From CAZJGF01 sp964545665 (GTDB lineage Bacteria > Chloroflexota > Dehalococcoidia > GIF9 > AB-539-J10): a DNA stretch of 8,209 bases. Below the pieces are notes generated by a model. That model did not search any database, was not told the origin of the DNA, and saw only the letters and a program-made list of their open reading frames with translations. Each line of letters starts with the position of its first letter. Positions within the stretch are counted from its first letter, which is position 1. This document shows positions 4,772 to 8,209 of this stretch, one piece after another. The stretch spans positions 1-8,209 of the forward strand of contig CAZJGF010000073.1 in assembly GCA_964545665.1 (NCBI GenBank), read 5' to 3'. Position numbers and translations under genes: made by a program.

Positions 4772-5946
4772 AGAAAGTAGCCATCCTGGGTTCGACCGGT
4801 TCCATAGGACAGCAAGCACTAGATGTTATTCGTGCCTTTCCTAGCAGGTTCCAGGTGATAGCTTTAGGAGGAGGCAAAAACGGCAGACTCCTTGAAGAGC
4901 AAATTGGTGAGTTGCATCCTAAGATGTTTTATTCGCTAACCAAGCTTGATATCAGCTATGAAGGGAAGTTCTCGTCTATGGAAGAAATGGCCAGTGATCC
5001 TGAGGTTGACTTAGTAATCATAGCTACTTCTGGCAAAGTAGGATTAAGCCCCACATTGGCGGCTCTGAGAGCAGGCAAGACGGTTGCTTTGGCTAACAAG
5101 GAAATATTGGTGATGGCAGGTGAAATAATTGTCGATGAGGCCAGGCAGCATCGAGCGAGAATTTTGCCTATTGATAGTGAACATAGTGCTATCTGGCAGT
5201 GCCTGCAAGGGGAAAGGAGCAAGATCCAGAGGCTTCTTCTGACTGCCTCTGGTGGCCCCTTTTACCACTATTCCGGAACTCAATTGGCTGGAATAACAGC
5301 AGAACAGGCCCTAGAACATCCTGTCTGGAAGATGGGTAGAAAAGTTACCATTGATTCGGCCACACTTATGAATAAGGGATTGGAAGCAATTGAAGCTCAT
5401 TGGCTTTTTCGTATCCCCTTTGAGAGCATCGAAATAGTAATCCACCCGCAATGCATCGTTCACTCCATGGTGGAGTTCATTGATGGTTCGGTGAAAGCTC
5501 AGCTTGGTTTTCCCGATATGAGGTTGCCCATCCAATACGCCATTTGTTATCCTGAGAGGTTATCTAATCCTGTGCTGCCGCGTCTGGACTTGAGCAAAAC
5601 GCAATCTTTAGAGTTTGAATTTATGGATTATGATAAGTTCCCCTGTCTTAAACTGGCCTTGAAAGCTGGTAACCTAGGGGGGACTTACCCCGCTGTGCTT
5701 TGTGCCGCCGATGAAGTGGCCGTGGAGCTTTTCCTCTCTCATCGGATTGGTTTTGTTGACATCGCCTCAGTGATAGAGCAAACACTGGAGAGACATCAAG
5801 GTATAAGGAAACCTACTTTGGATGAAATTTGGCAAGCCGACGCCTGGGCCATGGAATATGCCGAGCGACTTGCTTATTGTCATGGTGATGTTTGCCCTGA
5901 GCCAAATGCGGGAATTCAACAAAGCAGTCTCGAGTTAACGGAATAA
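4756..5946 (+). CDS. dxr: 1-deoxy-D-xylulose-5-phosphate reductoisomerase
   Basis: DXR (IspC) converts DXP to 2-C-methyl-D-erythritol 4-phosphate with NADPH and a divalent metal, the first committed MEP-pathway step and the target of fosmidomycin. At 396 residues it is full length. The NADPH motif GSTGSIG spans 12-18, and ANKEILVMAGE lies near 110-122. Metal ligands by family alignment are D140 and E142 (PIDSEHSAIWQ) and E210 (SATLMNKGLEA). Substrate residues include S165 (TASGGPF), W191 and M193 (HPVWKMGRK, flexible loop), N206 and K207. IHPQCIVHSMVEF and GFPDMRLPIQYA complete the core. All expected catalytic residues are present. The start ATG 4756 lies inside cdsA in another frame (16-nt overlap) with no good ribosome-binding site close by, so translation is probably coupled to cdsA. 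rseP follows after 3 nt. Confidence 0.97.
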   Translation: MADGIKKVAILGSTGSIGQQALDVIRAFPSRFQVIALGGGKNGRLLEEQIGELHPKMFYSLTKLDISYEGKFSSMEEMASDPEVDLVIIATSGKVGLSPTLAALRAGKTVALANKEILVMAGEIIVDEARQHRARILPIDSEHSAIWQCLQGERSKIQRLLLTASGGPFYHYSGTQLAGITAEQALEHPVWKMGRKVTIDSATLMNKGLEAIEAHWLFRIPFESIEIVIHPQCIVHSMVEFIDGSVKAQLGFPDMRLPIQYAICYPERLSNPVLPRLDLSKTQSLEFEFMDYDKFPCLKLALKAGNLGGTYPAVLCAADEVAVELFLSHRIGFVDIASVIEQTLERHQGIRKPTLDEIWQADAWAMEYAERLAYCHGDVCPEPNAGIQQSSLELTE

Positions 5947-5949
5947 GAA

Positions 5950-7266
5950 ATGGACATCGCTGCAGTTGTCATTCTCTTCATAGTGACCATGTTTGTGGTG
6001 GTTTCTGTTCATGAACTGGGGCATTTCATCACTGCCAAGCGTGCTGGAGTGAAGGTGGAGGAATTTGGTTTCGGTTTTCCTCCACGGCTTTGGAGCACCA
6101 AGCGAGGAGAGACAATATATTCAGTTAATGCCATACCTGTGGGAGCCTTCGTCAAGTCTGTTGGAGAAGACGACCCTGCGGTTCCTCAAAGCCTGGCTAG
6201 CAAGGGTCCGCGGCCCAGGTTAGCAGTCTACGCGGCAGGTCCGCTGGCTAACATTTTTCTCGCATTCATCCTGCTTAGCGCCTTCTTCATGTTGCCTTCA
6301 AGTGTAGTAGTTGGCAATGGAGTTATGGTGCACTCCGTGGTGGAGGACTCACCGGCAGAGGAAGCAGGTATCGAGGCAGGGGATATAATCCTAGAAGTGG
6401 ATGGAGAGCATGTTCATAACTGGAGAGATGTACAGAATATAATAAGTTCGAGTGAGGAAGGAAAAGAGATAACGCTGGTTCTGCAAAGGGATGCAAGCCG
6501 CGAGGAACTTGACTTAATACCCAGGTTCAATCCCGATTTGGGACGGTTAACGGTAGGTGTTACGCTATGCTGGAATACGGTGAGCCAGGTGGAGGAAGGT
6601 TCACCAGCAGACGAGGCTGGCATCAGCCCTGGAGATACCATCCTGAGTGTTAATAAACAAGCTGTGTATAGCCAGGAGGATATGAGTCATGTTTTAGCTT
6701 CTGTTGAGGAGGGAGGGGAGATATATTTGACTTTGCTCAGGGAGGGGGAGATCATTTCAGCCAGCCTGATTAAGAAACCTGATTCTGACCAGCGAGTGAT
6801 GGGTGTGAAATTACGCTGGGTGGAAGGGACTCATATTGGGCAAGAGCGACTTCCCTTGTGGGAAGCGGCTTATCTAGGAGGCAGCTACATCATCCATTTG
6901 CCTGAAATGATAGTAGCCTCCATTCCAGTTATCAAGGAGAGCCCTGGTCTGGCGTTGGTAGGGCCAGTAGGGGCCGGGCAGTTAACTGTAGAAGCAGTGA
7001 AGTCCTTTGGTTTAAGCAATGTGTTATTTATAGCTGGAATCATTAGTTTGGGAATTGCTTTGTTTAACTTTCTTCCCATTCCTCCTCTGGATGGAGCAGG
7101 AATGTTAGTCGCCTTTGTTGAGGGAGTCAGGCATGGAAAACGCCTTTCCCGTCGCACACTGCGCTTGGCTTATACTATAGGCACTACTCTTTTGATTACA
7201 CTCATGGTGTTAGTAACTTATAATGATATCCTTCGCATAATCACCGGTGGGAGCTTTGGATTATGA
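5950..7266 (+). CDS. rseP: RseP/RasP-type site-2 membrane metalloprotease with two PDZ domains
   Basis: Intramembrane zinc protease that cleaves single-pass membrane proteins such as anti-sigma factors and leftover signal peptides. Layout of the 438 residues: membrane segment 1 (3-20) running into the zinc motif HELGH (21-25, E22 catalytic); a loop with FGFGFPPRLW and IPVGAFVK; membrane segment 2 (about 90-115, AAGPLANIF); PDZ 1 (about 122-190, with SPAEEAGIEAGD); PDZ 2 (about 202-272, with SPADEAGISPGD); membrane segment 3 (about 355-377) ending in N373-FLPIPP-LDG (380-382), where D381 is the third zinc ligand; and membrane segment 4 (405-422). Two PDZ domains are the E. coli RseP layout; many Gram-positive and Chloroflexota members have one and are about 80-100 residues shorter. 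Starts 3 nt after dxr (weak GGAA site) and overlaps ispG by ATGA. No rseA- or sigE-like gene is in view, so the substrate is unknown. Confidence 0.92.
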   Translation: MDIAAVVILFIVTMFVVVSVHELGHFITAKRAGVKVEEFGFGFPPRLWSTKRGETIYSVNAIPVGAFVKSVGEDDPAVPQSLASKGPRPRLAVYAAGPLANIFLAFILLSAFFMLPSSVVVGNGVMVHSVVEDSPAEEAGIEAGDIILEVDGEHVHNWRDVQNIISSSEEGKEITLVLQRDASREELDLIPRFNPDLGRLTVGVTLCWNTVSQVEEGSPADEAGISPGDTILSVNKQAVYSQEDMSHVLASVEEGGEIYLTLLREGEIISASLIKKPDSDQRVMGVKLRWVEGTHIGQERLPLWEAAYLGGSYIIHLPEMIVASIPVIKESPGLALVGPVGAGQLTVEAVKSFGLSNVLFIAGIISLGIALFNFLPIPPLDGAGMLVAFVEGVRHGKRLSRRTLRLAYTIGTTLLITLMVLVTYNDILRIITGGSFGL

Positions 7267-8209
7267 CCTATCGCCGAATTTCCATTCCTTTAAACATTGG
7301 CAACGTAACGGTTGGTGGCGATGCCCCGATTGCGGTGCAATCCATGACTAAGACGGATACCCGCGATATTCCTGCCACTATAAACCAGATCAAAGAGTTA
7401 GAGAATTGTAGCTGCGAAATAGTGCGAGTGGCGGTTCCAGATAAGCAAGCGGCGGAAAGCATTTTGGCTATAAAGAAAAGTGTTTCTTTACCTCTTATTG
7501 CTGACATCCATTTTGATTATCGTTTAGCTTTAGCTGCTTTACAGGCTGGAAGTGATGGGCTTCGTCTTAATCCCGGTAACATTCGTGATAAGGAGCAAAT
7601 TGCCAAGGTAGTAGCTGCTGCCAGGGAAAGGGAGGTTCCCATCCGAATCGGGGTAAATGGTGGCAGTCTGCCAGCAAACTTCAAGCCTGATGCTCCACTA
7701 GCTGAGCGGATGGTTGACATAGCATTGCAGCAGATAAAGCTTATGGAGGGCCTGGGTTTCAATCTAATCAAGGTCTCTCTTAAGGCCTTTGATGTGCCTA
7801 CCACCATCCAAGCTTACGGGATGATTGCTGATAAGATACCCTATCCTCTGCATTTAGGCATTACTGAAGCTGGGCTTCCCCAAGCAGGCACTGTAAGAAG
7901 TGCTGTGGGTGTTGGTATACTTCTATATCAGGGCATCGGCGATACTATCCGCGTTTCCCTTAGTGCTTATCCTTGTGAAGAGGTATTCGCTGGTTATGAA
8001 ATCTTAAAAAGCCTGGGCTTACGCCAGCGAGGCCCAACCTTGGTGAGCTGTCCCTCATGTGGCCGAGCTGAAGTTGATGTCATAAAGTTGGCTGAAGCTG
8101 TAGACAAGCATCTGAAAAAGATAACTAAACCTATTAAAGTAGCGGTTATGGGCTGTGTAGTCAATGGGCCTGGAGAGGCTAAGGATGCTGATGTTGGCAT
8201 TGCCTGCGG
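7263..8209 (+). CDS. ispG: (E)-4-hydroxy-3-methylbut-2-enyl-diphosphate synthase, cut by right edge
   Basis: IspG (GcpE) is the [4Fe-4S] enzyme that converts methylerythritol cyclodiphosphate to HMBPP, the penultimate MEP step. The frame stays open for 315 codons to the window end; about 35-45 more are expected from the usual bacterial length. The TIM-barrel part shows VQSMTKTDTRD, ADIHFDYRLAL, GLRLNPGNI and PLHLGITEAG. The C-terminal cluster-binding domain shows SCPSCGR, giving ligands C263 and C266, then MGCVVNGPGE, giving C298 and E305, matching the three Cys plus Glu set of the family. ATG 7263 overlaps the rseP stop (ATGA, 7263-7266) and has a GGGAG site 9 nt upstream inside rseP, so it is coupled to rseP. 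With dxr two genes upstream, two MEP-pathway enzymes share this transcript. No frameshift or missing residue was seen. Confidence 0.97.
   Translation, partial: MTYRRISIPLNIGNVTVGGDAPIAVQSMTKTDTRDIPATINQIKELENCSCEIVRVAVPDKQAAESILAIKKSVSLPLIADIHFDYRLALAALQAGSDGLRLNPGNIRDKEQIAKVVAAAREREVPIRIGVNGGSLPANFKPDAPLAERMVDIALQQIKLMEGLGFNLIKVSLKAFDVPTTIQAYGMIADKIPYPLHLGITEAGLPQAGTVRSAVGVGILLYQGIGDTIRVSLSAYPCEEVFAGYEILKSLGLRQRGPTLVSCPSCGRAEVDVIKLAEAVDKHLKKITKPIKVAVMGCVVNGPGEAKDADVGIAC

Noticed and set aside
4956..5535. Minus-strand open frames within dxr
   Set aside because: They are shadows of a well-supported coding frame with all DXR catalytic motifs, and show no family features.

Overview
The window looks like a chromosomal housekeeping locus of a bacterium of moderate GC content. 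The short EF-Ts, the form of the S2 protein and the gene order fit a Chloroflexota (Dehalococcoidia-like) lineage. That placement is an inference from recall and was not tested by a search; the bacterial assignment itself is secure (UppS, CdsA, RRF, DXR and IspG all show bacterial family motifs).

Layout. Positions 1-1270 lie on the minus strand: an FAD-dependent oxidoreductase of the geranylgeranyl-reductase family is followed, with a 4-nt ATGA overlap, by the first 26 codons of undecaprenyl diphosphate synthase (uppS), which runs off the left edge. Positions 1271-1938 are a divergent intergenic region holding a likely promoter on each side, the decayed N-terminal piece of a sugar-nucleotide epimerase-type SDR gene with an in-frame stop, a ~100-bp GC-rich hairpin repeat next to it, and a few short repeated words. 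From 1972 to the right edge everything is on the plus strand in one tightly packed run: rpsB, tsf, frr, cdsA, dxr, an rseP-type site-2 protease, and ispG (cut by the right edge).

The plus-strand run combines translation (ribosomal protein S2, EF-Ts, ribosome recycling factor), phospholipid synthesis (CDP-diacylglycerol), isoprenoid precursor synthesis by the MEP pathway (DXR and IspG) and an intramembrane protease. It is a variant of the widespread order rpsB-tsf-pyrH-frr-uppS-cdsA-dxr-rseP(-ispG), but pyrH is absent between tsf and frr and uppS is absent between frr and cdsA. uppS has instead been coupled on the opposite strand to the polyprenyl-reductase-like gene. MEP precursors, a cis-prenyltransferase and a putative isoprenoid double-bond reductase therefore all sit within 8 kb.

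No wholly new system is evident. The observations most worth following are the GGR-uppS coupling, the two-PDZ site-2 protease, the SDR gene remnant beside a hairpin repeat, and a probable wrong start for rpsB if the longest open frame is taken.
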